Below are positions 49,571-60,241 of a DNA stretch of 60,259 nucleotides, one piece after another. This DNA comes from Flavobacterium sp. GTDB lineage: Bacteria; Bacteroidota; Bacteroidia; Flavobacteriales; Flavobacteriaceae. Numbering within the stretch: position 1 is the first letter of the stretch; every line of letters starts with the position of its first letter. The DNA lies in contig NZ_JAIXRZ010000059.1 of assembly GCF_027484945.1 (NCBI RefSeq), forward strand, positions 1 to 60,259, given 5' to 3'. The notes beneath the pieces were generated by a model. The model ran no database searches. It worked only from the letters and a program-made list of their open reading frames with translations, and was not told the origin of the DNA. Made by a program: the position numbers and the translations under genes.

Positions 49571-52500
49571 TTACTCGTTTACTAAAACCCATTCGCCAGA
49601 AGCCAACATTGATTCTGCTTTTTTATACTTCATCGATTCGGTTTTACCGCTTAATACGTGCTTTATAGTAACCGTATCGTTTCGGTTGATTTTTGGCATT
49701 TCTCGCACAACCGTTTCGGTACGTTGGGGTGCTTCTTTTGAATTAGTAGCATTGCGTTCTGCAACTTCATTTTCGTTACGCGATTCGGTGTATTGTTCAT
49801 TTGAACGATTTTCAAAACGAGCTTCGTGAATATTTTGCGCTACCTGTTGCTGTGGTAAATCGCCTTTAAACAAGAACGAAATCACTTCTTTATTAACAGA
49901 ATTTAGCATGCTACGGAATAAGTTGAAAGCTTCCAACTTGTAAATCAGTAAAGGATCTTTTTGTTCGTGAACAGCCAATTGTACTGAAGTTTTTAATTCG
50001 TCCATTTTTCGCAAATGTTTCTTCCAAGCTTCATCAACAATCGCAAGCGTAATGTTTTTTTCAAAATCGGCTACTAGCTGCACCCCTTTTGATTCATAAG
50101 CTTTTTTAAGATCGGTTACTACATTTAACGATTTAATACCGTCGGTAAACGGAACTACAATACGTTCAAAATGATTGCTTGGATTTTCATAAACATTGGC
50201 GATAATTGGAAAAGCTTCACGTGCAGAACGTTCACATTTTTCAGAATAATATTGGTAAGCCGCTTTATACAAACGACCGGTAATTTCCATTTCGTTTAAT
50301 TTTTCAAATTCCGATTCAGAAACGGGAGAAGTTATCGAAAAATAGCGAATTACTTCAAATTCGAACGATTTAAAATCGTTAATTGCTTTATTGTCGCCTA
50401 CAATTACTTCGCAGGTGTCATACATCATATTTACGATGTCTAGCTTTAAGCGTTCACCATGAAGCGCGTGACGACGGCGTTTGTAGACTACTTCGCGTTG
50501 GGCATTCATAACATCATCATATTCCAGTAATCGTTTACGCACCCCAAAGTTGTTTTCTTCTACTTTTTTCTGGGCGCGCTCAATCGATTTGGTCATCATT
50601 GAATGTTGAATAACTTCGCCTTCTTTTAAGCCCATTCGGTCCATGATTTTAGCAACACGATCAGATCCAAACAAACGCATCAAGTTATCTTCCAATGAAA
50701 CATAGAATTGCGAACTTCCAGGATCCCCTTGACGACCCGAACGACCGCGTAACTGACGGTCAACGCGACGTGAATCGTGACGTTCGGTTCCAATGATTGC
50801 TAAACCACCAGCTGCTTTTACCTCGGGAGTTAGTTTAATATCGGTTCCACGACCCGCCATATTGGTTGCAATCGTAACAACGCCAGGCTTTCCAGCTTCA
50901 GCAACAATATCGGCTTCTTTTTTATGCAACTTTGCATTCAATACATTATGTGGAATCGAACGAATTTTCAACATACGACTCAACAATTCCGAAATCTCAA
51001 CCGAAGTCGTACCAATCAATACCGGGCGACCCGCTTGTGAAATTTGCACCACATCTTCGATAATCGCATTGTATTTTTCACGAACTGAGCGGTAAATTAA
51101 ATCCTCTTTATCATCACGAGAAATCCCTCGGTTGGTCGGAATTTCAACCACGTCCAATTTGTAGATTTCCCAAAACTCTCCTGCTTCCGTTACAGCTGTA
51201 CCAGTCATACCCGCTAGTTTGTTGTACATACGGAAATAGTTTTGCAGCGTAATTGTGGCAAATGTTTGGGTAGCTGCTTCGATCGTTACATTTTCTTTGG
51301 CTTCGATTGCTTGGTGCAATCCATCAGAATAACGACGACCGTCCATAATACGACCCGTTTGTTCGTCAACAATTAATATTTTATTGTCCATGATGACGTA
51401 TTCGACATCTTTTTCAAACAAAGTATAGGCTTTCAATAATTGTGTAAGCGTATGAATACGTTCACTCTTTATACCAAAATCTTGGAATAGACGCTCGCGT
51501 GCTTCTGCCTCTTTGTCTTTGTCCAAATTCATTTTTTCGATGTTGGCAATTTCCGTTCCAATATCGGGTAAAACAAAAAAGTCATCCGAAGTGTCTTGGG
51601 ATAAAAATTTAATCCCATTGTCGGTTAGTTCAACTTGATTGTTTTTTTCTTCGATAACAAAATACAAGGCTTCATCCACTTTGTGCATTTCGCGGTTGTT
51701 GTCTTGCATGTATTGGTTTTCCGTTTTTTGCAACAATTGTTTTACGCCTTCTTCGCTTAAAAACTTAATTAACGCCTTGTTTTTAGGTAAAGAGCGGTAA
51801 GCACGCAACAATTGAAATCCACCGTCTTTGGTATTTCCTTCTTTGATTAACTTTTTAGCTTCTGCCAAAAAACCATTGGCCAATTGCCGTTGTAAGTTGT
51901 ATAGATTTTCAATTTTTGGTTTCAATTCATTAAACTCATGACGGTCACCATCGGGTACGGGTCCCGAGATAATTAGAGGCGTACGTGCATCATCAATCAA
52001 TACCGAGTCGACCTCATCGACAATCGCATAATTGTGTTTGCGTTGCACAAGATCTTCGGGCGAGTGCGCCATGTTATCACGCAAGTAGTCAAAACCAAAC
52101 TCGTTATTGGTTCCATAGGTTATATCGGCATCATAAGCTTTTCGACGTGCTGCAGTATTAGGCGAGTGGTTGTCAATACAATCAACCGTTAGGCCGTGAA
52201 ATTCAAACAACGGTGCTTTCCAAGTGCTGTCGCGTTTTGCTAAGTAGTCGTTTACGGTTACTAAATGCACACCGTTTCCGGTTAATGCGTTAAGATATAA
52301 GGGTAGGGTAGCCACTAAGGTTTTTCCTTCCCCTGTTTGCATCTCGGAGATTTTTCCTTGGTGAAGCACAATCCCACCGATTAATTGCACATCATAGTGA
52401 ATCATGTCCCACGTGATTTCTTTACCAGCAGCATTCCAAGAATTTGCCCAAATCGCTTGATCACCTTCTAAGGTTACATAGCCTTTGGTTGCGGATAATT

Positions 52501-52915
52501 CTCGGTCCATAGCAGTTGCGGTTACGGTAACAGCTGTATTATCTTTAAAACGTTTTGCAGTTTCTTTCACTACAGCAAAAGCTTCGGGTAAAATAGCATT
52601 TAACGTTTTTTCAGAGGCTTCATAGGCCTCTTTTTCCAAGGCATCGATTTTATTGTAAATATCTTCACGCGCATCAATATCCAGCGTTGCTTCAGCTTCA
52701 CTTTTCAATTGGATAATTTCGTCATCAAATTTGGCGCGTGACGCTTTAATTTTGGATTTAAATTCGGTCGTTTTTTCGCGTAATTGGTCGTTTGATAGAC
52801 TGTTCAATGCACCTTCAAGTGCTTTGATTTTCAGAACCAATGGTTGAATCGCTTTAACATCTTTTTCGGATTTATCTCCGACAAATAGTTTAAGTATGCT
52901 GTTAATGATACTCAT
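49571..52915 (-). CDS. secA: Preprotein translocase ATPase SecA
   Basis: 1114 residues, longer than the about 900 of E. coli, as in other Bacteroidota. Motor domain signatures: [16 protein letters not shown] (Walker A), YNFGY-like [41 protein letters not shown] (Walker B), [14 protein letters not shown] and [20 protein letters not shown]. The insertion of about 150 residues between the Walker A and DEVDS regions is typical of the group. The C-terminus ([20 protein letters not shown] to the end) has no Cys-rich zinc motif for SecB binding. SecA drives Sec export, on which every signal-peptide protein in this window depends. Own promoter and terminator. Confidence 0.97.
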   Translation of the reverse strand: MSIINSILKLFVGDKSEKDVKAIQPLVLKIKALEGALNSLSNDQLREKTTEFKSKIKASRAKFDDEIIQLKSEAEATLDIDAREDIYNKIDALEKEAYEASEKTLNAILPEAFAVVKETAKRFKDNTAVTVTATAMDRELSATKGYVTLEGDQAIWANSWNAAGKEITWDMIHYDVQLIGGIVLHQGKISEMQTGEGKTLVATLPLYLNALTGNGVHLVTVNDYLAKRDSTWKAPLFEFHGLTVDCIDNHSPNTAARRKAYDADITYGTNNEFGFDYLRDNMAHSPEDLVQRKHNYAIVDEVDSVLIDDARTPLIISGPVPDGDRHEFNELKPKIENLYNLQRQLANGFLAEAKKLIKEGNTKDGGFQLLRAYRSLPKNKALIKFLSEEGVKQLLQKTENQYMQDNNREMHKVDEALYFVIEEKNNQVELTDNGIKFLSQDTSDDFFVLPDIGTEIANIEKMNLDKDKEAEARERLFQDFGIKSERIHTLTQLLKAYTLFEKDVEYVIMDNKILIVDEQTGRIMDGRRYSDGLHQAIEAKENVTIEAATQTFATITLQNYFRMYNKLAGMTGTAVTEAGEFWEIYKLDVVEIPTNRGISRDDKEDLIYRSVREKYNAIIEDVVQISQAGRPVLIGTTSVEISELLSRMLKIRSIPHNVLNAKLHKKEADIVAEAGKPGVVTIATNMAGRGTDIKLTPEVKAAGGLAIIGTERHDSRRVDRQLRGRSGRQGDPGSSQFYVSLEDNLMRLFGSDRVAKIMDRMGLKEGEVIQHSMMTKSIERAQKKVEENNFGVRKRLLEYDDVMNAQREVVYKRRRHALHGERLKLDIVNMMYDTCEVIVGDNKAINDFKSFEFEVIRYFSITSPVSESEFEKLNEMEITGRLYKAAYQYYSEKCERSAREAFPIIANVYENPSNHFERIVVPFTDGIKSLNVVTDLKKAYESKGVQLVADFEKNITLAIVDEAWKKHLRKMDELKTSVQLAVHEQKDPLLIYKLEAFNLFRSMLNSVNKEVISFLFKGDLPQQQVAQNIHEARFENRSNEQYTESRNENEVAERNATNSKEAPQRTETVVREMPKINRNDTVTIKHVLSGKTESMKYKKAESMLASGEWVLVNE

Positions 52916-52954
52916 GGTGTAATTAATTTAGTGTTCACCTCTTTTGGTGGTGTG

Positions 52955-52962
52955 CAAATTTA
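52955..52962 (-). promoter_or_regulatory. Putative promoter -7 element (TAAATTTG) for secA
   Basis: Exact TAnnTTTG on the minus strand, 40 bases before the secA start; a CACC...GGTG mini-hairpin lies between it and the start. Confidence 0.5.
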
Positions 52963-52965
52963 AAC

Positions 52966-52998
52966 AAAAAAAAAGCCCCAAATGAGACTTTTTTTTCA
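52966..52998 (-). terminator. Terminator of the DUF2795 gene
   Basis: On the minus strand AAAAAGTCTC pairs with GGGGCTTTTT around loop ATTT (G-T wobbles included), followed by Ts. It sits immediately upstream of the secA promoter, insulating it. Confidence 0.6.
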
Positions 52999-53017
52999 GT
53001 TGTGAAGTTTTTATTTT

Positions 53018-53239
53018 TTAGTATTCGTCCTCATTCCACAGATAATCTTCATCCGTAGGATAATCGGGCCAAATTTCTTCCATAGACTCATAGATCTCGC
53101 CTTCATCTTCAATAGATTGAAGGTTTTCAACCACCTCAAGTGGAGCGCCGGTTCTAATGGCAAAATCGATTAATTCGTCTTTAGTAGCAGGCCATGGTGC
53201 ATCACTTAAATACGATGCTAATTCTAATGTCCAATACAT
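53018..53239 (-). CDS. DUF2795 small acidic protein
   Basis: 73 residues. WTLELASYLSDAPWPATKDE, LIDFAIRTGAPLEVVENLQS match the DUF2795 helical domain. The rest is very acidic (EDEGEIYESMEEIWPDYPTD). Net charge is strongly negative, so it could bind a basic partner or mimic nucleic acid; no function is established. Monocistronic: a full TTG-N19-TATTTTTG promoter upstream and a terminator downstream. Confidence 0.87.
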   Translation of the reverse strand: MYWTLELASYLSDAPWPATKDELIDFAIRTGAPLEVVENLQSIEDEGEIYESMEEIWPDYPTDEDYLWNEDEY

Positions 53240-53263
53240 CTTCTTTCGATTTTTAATTCAATG

Positions 53264-53271
53264 CAAAAATA
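53264..53271 (-). promoter_or_regulatory. Promoter -7 element (TATTTTTG) for DUF2795, with -33 TTG
   Basis: The best two-part match in the window: TTG, 19 bases, TATTTTTG, on the minus strand, 25 bases before the start. Confidence 0.65.
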
Positions 53272-53388
53272 AATTTTTAACTGAAAAAGTCAAGTAAAAT
53301 TTGATTTATTTTAATTTAAAAGTTAAGAACGTAATAATAGGTGTTTTACGCTTGCTTTTTTTTTGATTATTAATAAAAAATTAACCTA

Positions 53389-53958
53389 TTACTTTCGGGG
53401 AATCCATGGGGTTTCCAAAGCGTTTAAGTCGTAAGACAACTTCCGTGCCAAGACAAAAAGATAGTCAGAAAGTCGGTTGAGGTATTTAATAACGAGCGCA
53501 TCCGTTGGTTCAATGTCATTTAAATGTACCGCTAAACGCTCCGCTCTGCGGCAAACACATCGTGCAACATGACAATAGGACACGGTTGTATGTCCGCCTG
53601 GCAGCACAAAGTGAGTCATCGGAGGTAATTCGGCATCCATTTTATCCATTTCCATTTCTAAATAAGCAATATCCTCCTCAGTAACGCCTAAATTTTGCAA
53701 GCGTTTTTCGCCATTTTTTAAAACTTCTTTTTCTGGAGGTGTTGCCAATATAGCTCCAATGGTAAACAATCGATCTTGGATTTCGACCAAAACCGATTGG
53801 TACAAGGGATTAATCGATTGATCTCTTACGAGTCCAATATAGCTGTTGAGTTCATCTACCGTTCCATAACTCTCAATTCGAATATGGTGTTTGGGTACAC
53901 GGTCCCCTCCAAATAATGAAGTGGTTCCTGTATCTCCCGTTTTAGTATAAATTTTCAT
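53389..53958 (-). CDS. Cob(I)alamin adenosyltransferase, PduO type
   Basis: 189 residues. Begins MKIYTKTGDTGTTSLFGGDR (ATP-binding P-loop-like motif of PduO enzymes). The helical bundle continues with SYGTVDELNSYIGLVRD, FVLPGGHTTVSYCHVARCVC and RRAERLAVHL, ending with KYLNRLSDYLFVLARKLSYD. It transfers the adenosyl group of ATP to cob(I)alamin to make coenzyme B12. No B12 synthesis gene is nearby, so it probably serves salvage of imported corrinoid for a B12-dependent enzyme elsewhere. Confidence 0.94.
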   Translation of the reverse strand: MKIYTKTGDTGTTSLFGGDRVPKHHIRIESYGTVDELNSYIGLVRDQSINPLYQSVLVEIQDRLFTIGAILATPPEKEVLKNGEKRLQNLGVTEEDIAYLEMEMDKMDAELPPMTHFVLPGGHTTVSYCHVARCVCRRAERLAVHLNDIEPTDALVIKYLNRLSDYLFVLARKLSYDLNALETPWIPRK

Positions 53959-53977
53959 GAAAAACTGGGTTAGATAA

Positions 53978-53985
53978 CAAATGTA
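53978..53985 (-). promoter_or_regulatory. Putative promoter -7 element (TACATTTG) for the corrinoid adenosyltransferase
   Basis: Exact TAnnTTTG on the minus strand, 20 bases before the start. Confidence 0.5.
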
Positions 53986-54045
53986 AATTATTTAGCTGAA
54001 GCAAAATGCACACTTTAGTTTAAATCGCTATAATTCAACTATACG

Positions 54046-54750
54046 TTATGAGCGTGTGCTGTTCTTGTTGACAACATCACTTTCAATAATTCCATCCCGC
54101 AATCGGATGATACGGTGGGCATATTGTGCAATATCTTCTTCGTGGGTAACCAAAATAACAGTATTTCCACTGGCATGAATGGCATCAAAAAGTTTCATTA
54201 TTTCCTCAGATGTTTTACTGTCCAAATTACCGGTTGGTTCATCGGCCAAGATAATTGAAGGGTTGTTTACCAAAGCGCGCGCTACTGCAACCCGTTGGCG
54301 TTGTCCACCCGAAAGTTGATTGGGTTGGTGATCCATTCGATCGGCTAATCCCACTTGAGATAAAACTTCTTTGGCGCGTTGGTGACGGTCAGCTTTTGAA
54401 TAGCCCGCATAAACCATAGGTAAAGCTACATTATCCAATGCCGTTGTTCTCGGAAGTAGATTAAAGGTTTGAAATACAAACCCAATTTCTTTGTTACGAA
54501 CCTCGGCTAAGTCATCATCGTGCATTTTGGAAACATCTTTCCCATTGAGTATATATGTTCCTGATGTGGGCGTGTCTAAACATCCTAAAAGATTCATTAA
54601 GGTTGATTTTCCCGAACCCGAGGGTCCCATTAATGCCACATATTCACCTTTTTGGATTTCCAAATCAATTCCTTTTAAAACATTGATCGTTTCACTTCCC
54701 AGCTGGAAGTCGCGTTTTATCGCTTTGATTTTAATTAACGATTCGGTCAT
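54046..54750 (-). CDS. ABC transporter ATP-binding protein, MacB/LolD type
   Basis: 234 residues. Walker [20 protein letters not shown]-loop [17 protein letters not shown], signature [15 protein letters not shown], Walker [14 protein letters not shown] and H-loop VTHEEDIA. The ATPases of this group drive MacB, FtsE and LolCDE-type mechanotransmission systems that extrude lipoproteins, peptides or drugs across the envelope. No permease gene is adjacent, so its partner must be encoded elsewhere. It lies 87 bp downstream of the methyltransferase gene at 54837-55622, which is on the same strand. Confidence 0.93.
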   Translation of the reverse strand: MTESLIKIKAIKRDFQLGSETINVLKGIDLEIQKGEYVALMGPSGSGKSTLMNLLGCLDTPTSGTYILNGKDVSKMHDDDLAEVRNKEIGFVFQTFNLLPRTTALDNVALPMVYAGYSKADRHQRAKEVLSQVGLADRMDHQPNQLSGGQRQRVAVARALVNNPSIILADEPTGNLDSKTSEEIMKLFDAIHASGNTVILVTHEEDIAQYAHRIIRLRDGIIESDVVNKNSTRS

Positions 54751-54836
54751 GGTATAGCGTATTCGAAAAATTGCCTAATTGCAAATTGAAAGATAAGTAA
54801 TTTTTATTGTGGTTTTGTTACAGAACTCCTAAAATT

Positions 54837-55622
54837 TTAGCACCGAATTACAAAATGTTCTTTTGCTAAAGATTGTTCACTTCGAAAGAAAACGATACCC
54901 CATTGATAGGTATCGATAGTGACCGTTACCAAAGGGTGGTTTTTGATTATTTTCCAAGCTTCTTCCATCTCGGTCGACCAATGAATATCGTCAAAAATCC
55001 ATACCGAATTATTGTTTACTGTAGGTAATAACAACTCAAAATACGAAAGTGTAGCTGATTTGGAATGGTTGCCGTCAAAGTAAATTAGGTCGAAGTACGT
55101 ATTTTCTTCTAGGGTATTGAAATAATCACCAAACTCAGTCGTCACAAATTCGATGGATGAAGCCGTTGCAAATTGTTTTTGTAATGATTTTTTGGCAATC
55201 GTTTGGGTGTTGGTACAACCTTCTAGTGTGATGAGTTTTGCCGATGGATTTCCAGCATGTAAAGTAGCTGTCGCTAAACCCAATGAAGTTCCGATTTCTA
55301 AAATGGAATCGGGTTGGAAATAGTGAACCATCCGGTACAATAAGCGCCCTCTTCGAGTTGAAATTCCGGCATTTTTTGCTATGGCATTAATCGCTCGGGT
55401 ATTGGATTTGAAAACCCGCGAACCTGCACCAAAGTCGGTTACTTCTATTGTTGCGGTATTTTCCAAAAGTTGGTTGCGATACGCAGCAAGTGATGGGTAC
55501 GCAGCATATTTTTTTCGATCATAAAAACATTGAGTCACTAAATCAAACACAAAAGGCGAGTGCACTCCATGTTCATTTTTGGAGCGCCACAAGAATTGAA
55601 TATAAGCTAGAATTGGATACAT
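54837..55622 (-). CDS. SAM-dependent O-methyltransferase-like protein
   Basis: 261 residues. A helical N-terminal part (1-80, begins MYPILAYIQFLWRSKNEHGV) leads into a class I methyltransferase domain. Motif I is SILEIGTSLGLATATLHAGN, the next strand is KLITLEGCTNTQTIA, and the acidic active-site-like strand is YFDLIYFDGNHSKSATLSYF, followed by WIFDDIHWSTEMEEAW. The DGNHS motif is like that of O-methyltransferases of the caffeoyl-CoA/catechol type, but the acceptor is unknown. The heptamer array lies 29 bp upstream. Confidence 0.83.
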   Translation of the reverse strand: MYPILAYIQFLWRSKNEHGVHSPFVFDLVTQCFYDRKKYAAYPSLAAYRNQLLENTATIEVTDFGAGSRVFKSNTRAINAIAKNAGISTRRGRLLYRMVHYFQPDSILEIGTSLGLATATLHAGNPSAKLITLEGCTNTQTIAKKSLQKQFATASSIEFVTTEFGDYFNTLEENTYFDLIYFDGNHSKSATLSYFELLLPTVNNNSVWIFDDIHWSTEMEEAWKIIKNHPLVTVTIDTYQWGIVFFRSEQSLAKEHFVIRC

Positions 55623-55650
55623 GGTACATCAACTTTTTTTCTACTATTAT

Positions 55651-55743
<93 letters not shown>

Positions 55744-55745
<2 letters not shown>

Positions 55746-57609
55746 AACCCTCTAATTTTGCTGAAAGTTCAAACCAGCGTTCTTCTTTTTCTTCCAACGA
55801 TTTAATAATTTTTTGCAATTCCAAAGCTTTCAATTCAATAGCATCAGGTGCTAGCGTACCATCGGTGAATTGTTGTTCGATTTGTTTTTTAGTGTATTCT
55901 AAATCTTTGATTTCGCGTTCGATTTTCTGAAATTCCTTTTGTTCGTTAAACGTCAGGCCTTGTTTGACTTGCTTTTCTTTCCAGTTTTTGGAAGTATTGC
56001 CTTCCGATTTTTCTTCTTTTTCAGGAGCAGCACTATCTTCATACGCGCGAAAATCGGAGTAGTTTCCGGGGAAATCTTCAATCACCCCTTGGCCGCGGAA
56101 TACAAATAAGTGATCTACAATTTTATCCATAAAATAGCGGTCGTGCGACACTACCAATAGACAGCCCGGATAGTCCAGCAAGAAGTTTTCCAACACATTT
56201 AAGGTTACAATATCCAGGTCATTCGTGGGTTCGTCCAGAATTAAGAAATTTGGATTTTGAATTAGAACCGTACATAAATACAAGCGTTTTAATTCGCCCC
56301 CACTTAATTTTTCTACATAATCGTGTTGTTTTTTACGATCAAATAAAAAGCGTTCGAGTAAACCACCCGCAGAAATCGTTCGTCCTTTGGTCAAAGGGAT
56401 GTACTCACCGTATTCTTTGATGATATCAATCACCTTTTGTTGGGGTTTCGGATTGATGCCGCTTTGGGTATAATAACCAATTTTTATGGTATCCCCGATG
56501 ACTACTTTTCCAGAATCGGGCAGCAAGGTTTGGGTAAGAATATTAAGGAAAGTTGATTTTCCGGTACCATTTTTACCAATTATTCCCATCCGCTCGCCAC
56601 GGTTGAAGGTATATTCAAAGCCATCCATGATGATTTTATCTTGGAATTTTTTAGACACTTTGTGTAATTCGACCACTTTACTGCCCATACGTTCCATGTT
56701 GATTTCCAACTCCATCACATGCTCTTTACGGCGGGAATGGGCTTTTTCTTTGATCACATAAAAGTCGTCAATACGCGATTTTGATTTAGTAGTTCGTGCT
56801 TTGGGTTGCCGACGCATCCAATCCAACTCTTTTACAAAAAGGTTTTTGGCCTTGTCTACCGATGCATTTTCGCTTGCAATTCGTTCTTCTTTTTTCTGTA
56901 AAAAATAAGAGTAGTTGCCTTTGTATTGGTAGAGTTTTCCGTTGTCGAGTTCGATAATTTCAGTACAAACGCGTTCCAAAAAAAAGCGGTCATGGGTGAC
57001 CATAAACAAGGTCATGTTTTCTTTCGCAAAATAATTCTCAAGCCATTCAATCATTTCCAAGTCCAAATGGTTGGTGGGTTCGTCCAATATTAATAGGTCG
57101 GGACGGTTGATCAAAATGATGGCTAAGGCCAAGCGTTTCTTCTGTCCACCCGAAAGATTTTTGACTTTGAGTTTCAAATCATCGAGTTTCAGTTTAAATA
57201 GGATTTGTTTATACTGCGTTTCGAAATCCCACGCATTATACCGATCCATATTCTCGAATGCTTTTTGGTACGCTTCTTCATCTTCGGGATTTTCAAGCGC
57301 TTTTTCGTATTGTTCGATAATCTTTAGGGTATCATTATCGCTGGCAAAAATACTTTCTTCAATAGTGAGTTCGGGTTGTAAACTGGGTTCTTGGGAGAGA
57401 AATGCCATTTTAATGTTCTTACGCATAATGATTTGACCCGCATCGGGAGTGTCTTCACCTGTAATCATTTTCAATAGCGAAGTTTTTCCTGTACCATTTT
57501 TGGCGACAAAAGCAATTTTCTGGTCCTTGTTAATTCCGAAGGACAGATTTTCAAAAAGAGTACGTTCACCGAAGGATTTGGCGATATTTTCGACCGATAG
57601 ATAATTCAA
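55744..57609 (-). CDS. ABC-F family ATPase (Uup/EttA-like)
   Basis: 621 residues, TTG start: the family N-terminus NYLSVENIAKSFGERTLF begins directly after it, and no in-frame ATG fits. Two nucleotide-binding domains without membrane helices. The first has AFVAKNGTGKTSLLKMI, NLSGGQKKRLALAIIL and LDEPTNHLDLEMIEWLE; the second has IIGKNGTGKSTFLNILT, KLSGGELKRLYLCTVL and LDEPTNDLD. A charged C-terminal coiled coil follows. ABC-F proteins bind the ribosome and adjust translation or protect it from antibiotics. The long charged C-terminal tail favours the Uup-type branch, but the subfamily cannot be fixed here. Confidence 0.92.
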
Positions 57610-57640
57610 AACACGAGTTTTTTATGGCTAATTTGCCCTG

Positions 57641-57648
57641 CAAAAGTA
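57641..57648 (-). promoter_or_regulatory. Putative promoter -7 element (TACTTTTG) for the ABC-F gene
   Basis: Exact TAnnTTTG on the minus strand, 32 bases before the start. Confidence 0.5.
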
Positions 57649-57706
57649 ACGGATTGGGAGGCATTCACCAATTTTATTTAGGCGATTTATAATTAAAGGC
57701 AATCTG

Positions 57707-57714
57707 TATCTTTG
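57707..57714 (+). promoter_or_regulatory. Putative promoter -7 element (TATCTTTG) for the glycosyltransferase
   Basis: Exact TAnnTTTG only 4 bases before the ATG, so a transcript from it would start at or beside the start codon. Confidence 0.45.
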
Positions 57715-57718
57715 CAGT

Positions 57719-58858
57719 ATGCAACTCTCGGTCGTTATTTTAAATTACAAGGTGCGCTTTTTCTTAGAACAATGTTTATACAGTGTTCAAAAAGCCATTG
57801 CTACAATCGATGCCGAAGTTATTGTGGTTGATAATGCTTCATCTGATGACAGTTGTGCAATGGTTCGGGAGCGTTTTCCAAAAGTCAAGTTGATTGCCAA
57901 TGCCGAAAATTATGGTTTCCCAAAAGGTAATAACATAGGTGTGGCCGAAGCCAAAGGGAAGTACCTGTGCATCTTGAATCCCGATACCGTAGTTGCTGAA
58001 GACACGTTTACAAAAATCTTTTCGCATTTAGCATCCCATCCTGAATTGGAATCGAATTTAGGGATTTTAGGGTGCAAGTTAATAGACGGCACGGGCCATT
58101 TTTTACCCGAATCTAAGCGTGGTATTCCAACACCTTGGGTAGCATTTACCAAAATTTTTGGGTTGTATAAAGTATTTCCAGCGATTTCACTTTTTAATCG
58201 GTATTATGCCCAACAGCTTTCCGAAAATCAATCGGGTCCGGTGGATATCTTGGTCGGGGCTTTTATGGTAATCCCGCGCGAAGTATATTTGGAGTTGGGC
58301 GGATTTGACGAAAACTGTTTTATGTATTCCGATGATATCGATTTGAGTTATTTGAGTTTGAAGTCGGGTCGCACCAACTATTATTTTCATGAAACTTCAG
58401 TTATTCATTACAAAGGAGAAAGTACCGTTCGCGATGGGATGTATATAAAACGATTTCGCGAGGCCATGCAGTCTTTTTACCAAAAACATTTTCGAAAGTC
58501 CTATGGTTTTGATGTGATGATGCGCTTAGGGGCTTTTCTTTTTTCTTTGGTTAAACAATCGCAACAACGCAATCGCACGATAAATAGCACTAAAACGATT
58601 GTATTTACTCGTGATGGGTTGCAATTGCAAGCAGCACATCCGGTGGAATATTACAAGGAACTAGCAGACTTAACTACAGCCTTAGCCCCGGGCGAACGCG
58701 TCGTTTTTGATACACGATCCTATTCGTTTGCCGACCTTATACAGTTTATGGAAAAGCATTGTCAAACGGGGTGTCAGTTTCGAAATTACCTGTCCCAATT
58801 TGAGGGTATCATCGGGAGTGATCACGCAAACGATGTAGGAGGTGTTGAATTTTTATGA
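57719..58858 (+). CDS. Family 2 glycosyltransferase
   Basis: 379 residues. GT-A fold: begins MQLSVVILNYKVRFFLEQCL, with the nucleotide-binding VIVVDNASSDDSCAM and AENYGFPKGNNIGVAEAKG. NPDTVVAEDTF stands where DxD usually lies, and the acceptor region is GGFDENCFMYSDDIDLSYL. This layout is that of rhamnosyl or related transferases for envelope glycans. The C-terminal about 80 residues form an extra domain of unknown role. Isolated gene: no other glycan genes nearby. Confidence 0.9.
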   Translation: MQLSVVILNYKVRFFLEQCLYSVQKAIATIDAEVIVVDNASSDDSCAMVRERFPKVKLIANAENYGFPKGNNIGVAEAKGKYLCILNPDTVVAEDTFTKIFSHLASHPELESNLGILGCKLIDGTGHFLPESKRGIPTPWVAFTKIFGLYKVFPAISLFNRYYAQQLSENQSGPVDILVGAFMVIPREVYLELGGFDENCFMYSDDIDLSYLSLKSGRTNYYFHETSVIHYKGESTVRDGMYIKRFREAMQSFYQKHFRKSYGFDVMMRLGAFLFSLVKQSQQRNRTINSTKTIVFTRDGLQLQAAHPVEYYKELADLTTALAPGERVVFDTRSYSFADLIQFMEKHCQTGCQFRNYLSQFEGIIGSDHANDVGGVEFL

Positions 58859-58897
58859 AAATTTAAGAATTTCATTATTTAGGCTCAGAAGAATTAG

Positions 58898-58905
58898 TAT
58901 TTTTG
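58898..58905 (+). promoter_or_regulatory. Putative promoter -7 element (TATTTTTG) for the E2 gene
   Basis: Exact TAnnTTTG, 38 bases before the ATG at 58943. Confidence 0.5.
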
Positions 58906-58942
58906 CAATCCAAAATAGAACACACAACGTCACACTAGAAAT

Positions 58943-60241
58943 ATGGCAAAGTTTGAATTGAAATTACCCAAAATGGGAGAGAGTGTTGCAGAAGCAACGA
59001 TTACCAATTGGTTGAAAAATGTAGGCGATACTATTGCCGCTGATGAAGCGGTATTGGAAATTGCTACCGACAAAGTAGATAGTGAGGTGCCGAGCGAAGT
59101 TTCGGGAACGTTAACAGAAATTTTGTTTCAAGTCAATGATGTGGTAAAAGTAGGTCAGACCATCGCAATTATCGAAACAGAAGGTGGTGCACCAGCAGTG
59201 ACAGCTCCTCAAGCGGCGGCAGCTCCAGTGGTTGAGGCGGTTGCAGCTACGATTGAAGTGGCTAAAGAAGTGGTAGCTCCAGCAGATTTCTCAGGTTCGG
59301 ATAAATTTTATTCGCCTTTGGTAAAAAATATTGCCAAGGAAGAAGGAATTTCGGTAGCTGAATTGGATACAATAGCTGGTACAGGTAAAGAAGGACGTGT
59401 GACGAAAGAAGATATTTTAAATCATATTAAAAATAGAGGAAATCAGCCTGCAGTACCAACAGCTACGCCTGCATCGGTTGCGACTCCTGCAGCAGCACCT
59501 GCTCCTCAAGCCGTTCCAGTATCTGTAAATGGAGGGGACGAAATTGTAGAAATGGACCGCATGCGTAAGTTGATTTCGAAATATATGGTCGAATCTGTTC
59601 AAACTTCGGCGCATGTTCAGTCGTTTATTGAAGTAGATGTTACCAATATTGTGAAATGGCGTGATAAAGTGAAAAATGCGTTTGAAAAACGGGAAGGTGA
59701 AAAACTTACGTTTACACCTATTTTCATGGAAGCCGTTGCCAAAGCGTTAAAAGACTTCCCGATGATGAATATTTCGGTGGAAGGCGAGTATATTGTAAAA
59801 AAGAAAAACATCAACTTAGGGATGGCGGCCGCTTTACCGAATGGAAACTTGATTGTTCCGGTAATTAAAAATGCGGATCAATTGAATTTGGTTGGTATGG
59901 CGAAAGCGGTGAATGATTTAGGAAACCGTGCAAAAGCAGGCAAATTAAAACCCGATGATACCCAAGGGGGAACCTATACCGTAACGAATGTGGGTACGTT
60001 TGGTTCGGTATTCGGAACACCAATCATTAATCAGCCGCAAGTGGGGATCTTAGCGTTGGGTGCGATTCGTAAAGTGCCTGCGGTTATTGAAACTCCAGAA
60101 GGTGACTTTATCGGCATTCGTCAGAAAATGTTTTTATCACACAGTTATGACCACCGCGTGGTTGATGGCGCGTTGGGGGGCAGCTTTGTAAAACGCGTAG
60201 CCGATTACTTAGAAGCTTGGGATAGTAATAGAGAAATTTAA
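58943..60241 (+). CDS. 2-oxoacid dehydrogenase E2 (dihydrolipoyl acyltransferase)
   Basis: 432 residues, complete. One lipoyl domain (1-80) with lipoyl Lys44 in EIATDKVDSEVPSE, an Ala/Pro-rich linker (about 85-115), a peripheral-subunit-binding domain (about 122-162: SPLVKNIAKEEGISVAELDT), a second flexible linker, and the catalytic acyltransferase domain with the HRVVDG active site in SHSYDHRVVDGALGGSF. It carries acyl groups between E1 and E3 of a pyruvate, 2-oxoglutarate or branched-chain complex. The DKVDSEV lipoyl motif and single lipoyl domain suggest a branched-chain or 2-oxoglutarate type; the E1 genes are not in the window, so I leave it open. Confidence 0.92.
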   Translation: MAKFELKLPKMGESVAEATITNWLKNVGDTIAADEAVLEIATDKVDSEVPSEVSGTLTEILFQVNDVVKVGQTIAIIETEGGAPAVTAPQAAAAPVVEAVAATIEVAKEVVAPADFSGSDKFYSPLVKNIAKEEGISVAELDTIAGTGKEGRVTKEDILNHIKNRGNQPAVPTATPASVATPAAAPAPQAVPVSVNGGDEIVEMDRMRKLISKYMVESVQTSAHVQSFIEVDVTNIVKWRDKVKNAFEKREGEKLTFTPIFMEAVAKALKDFPMMNISVEGEYIVKKKNINLGMAAALPNGNLIVPVIKNADQLNLVGMAKAVNDLGNRAKAGKLKPDDTQGGTYTVTNVGTFGSVFGTPIINQPQVGILALGAIRKVPAVIETPEGDFIGIRQKMFLSHSYDHRVVDGALGGSFVKRVADYLEAWDSNREI

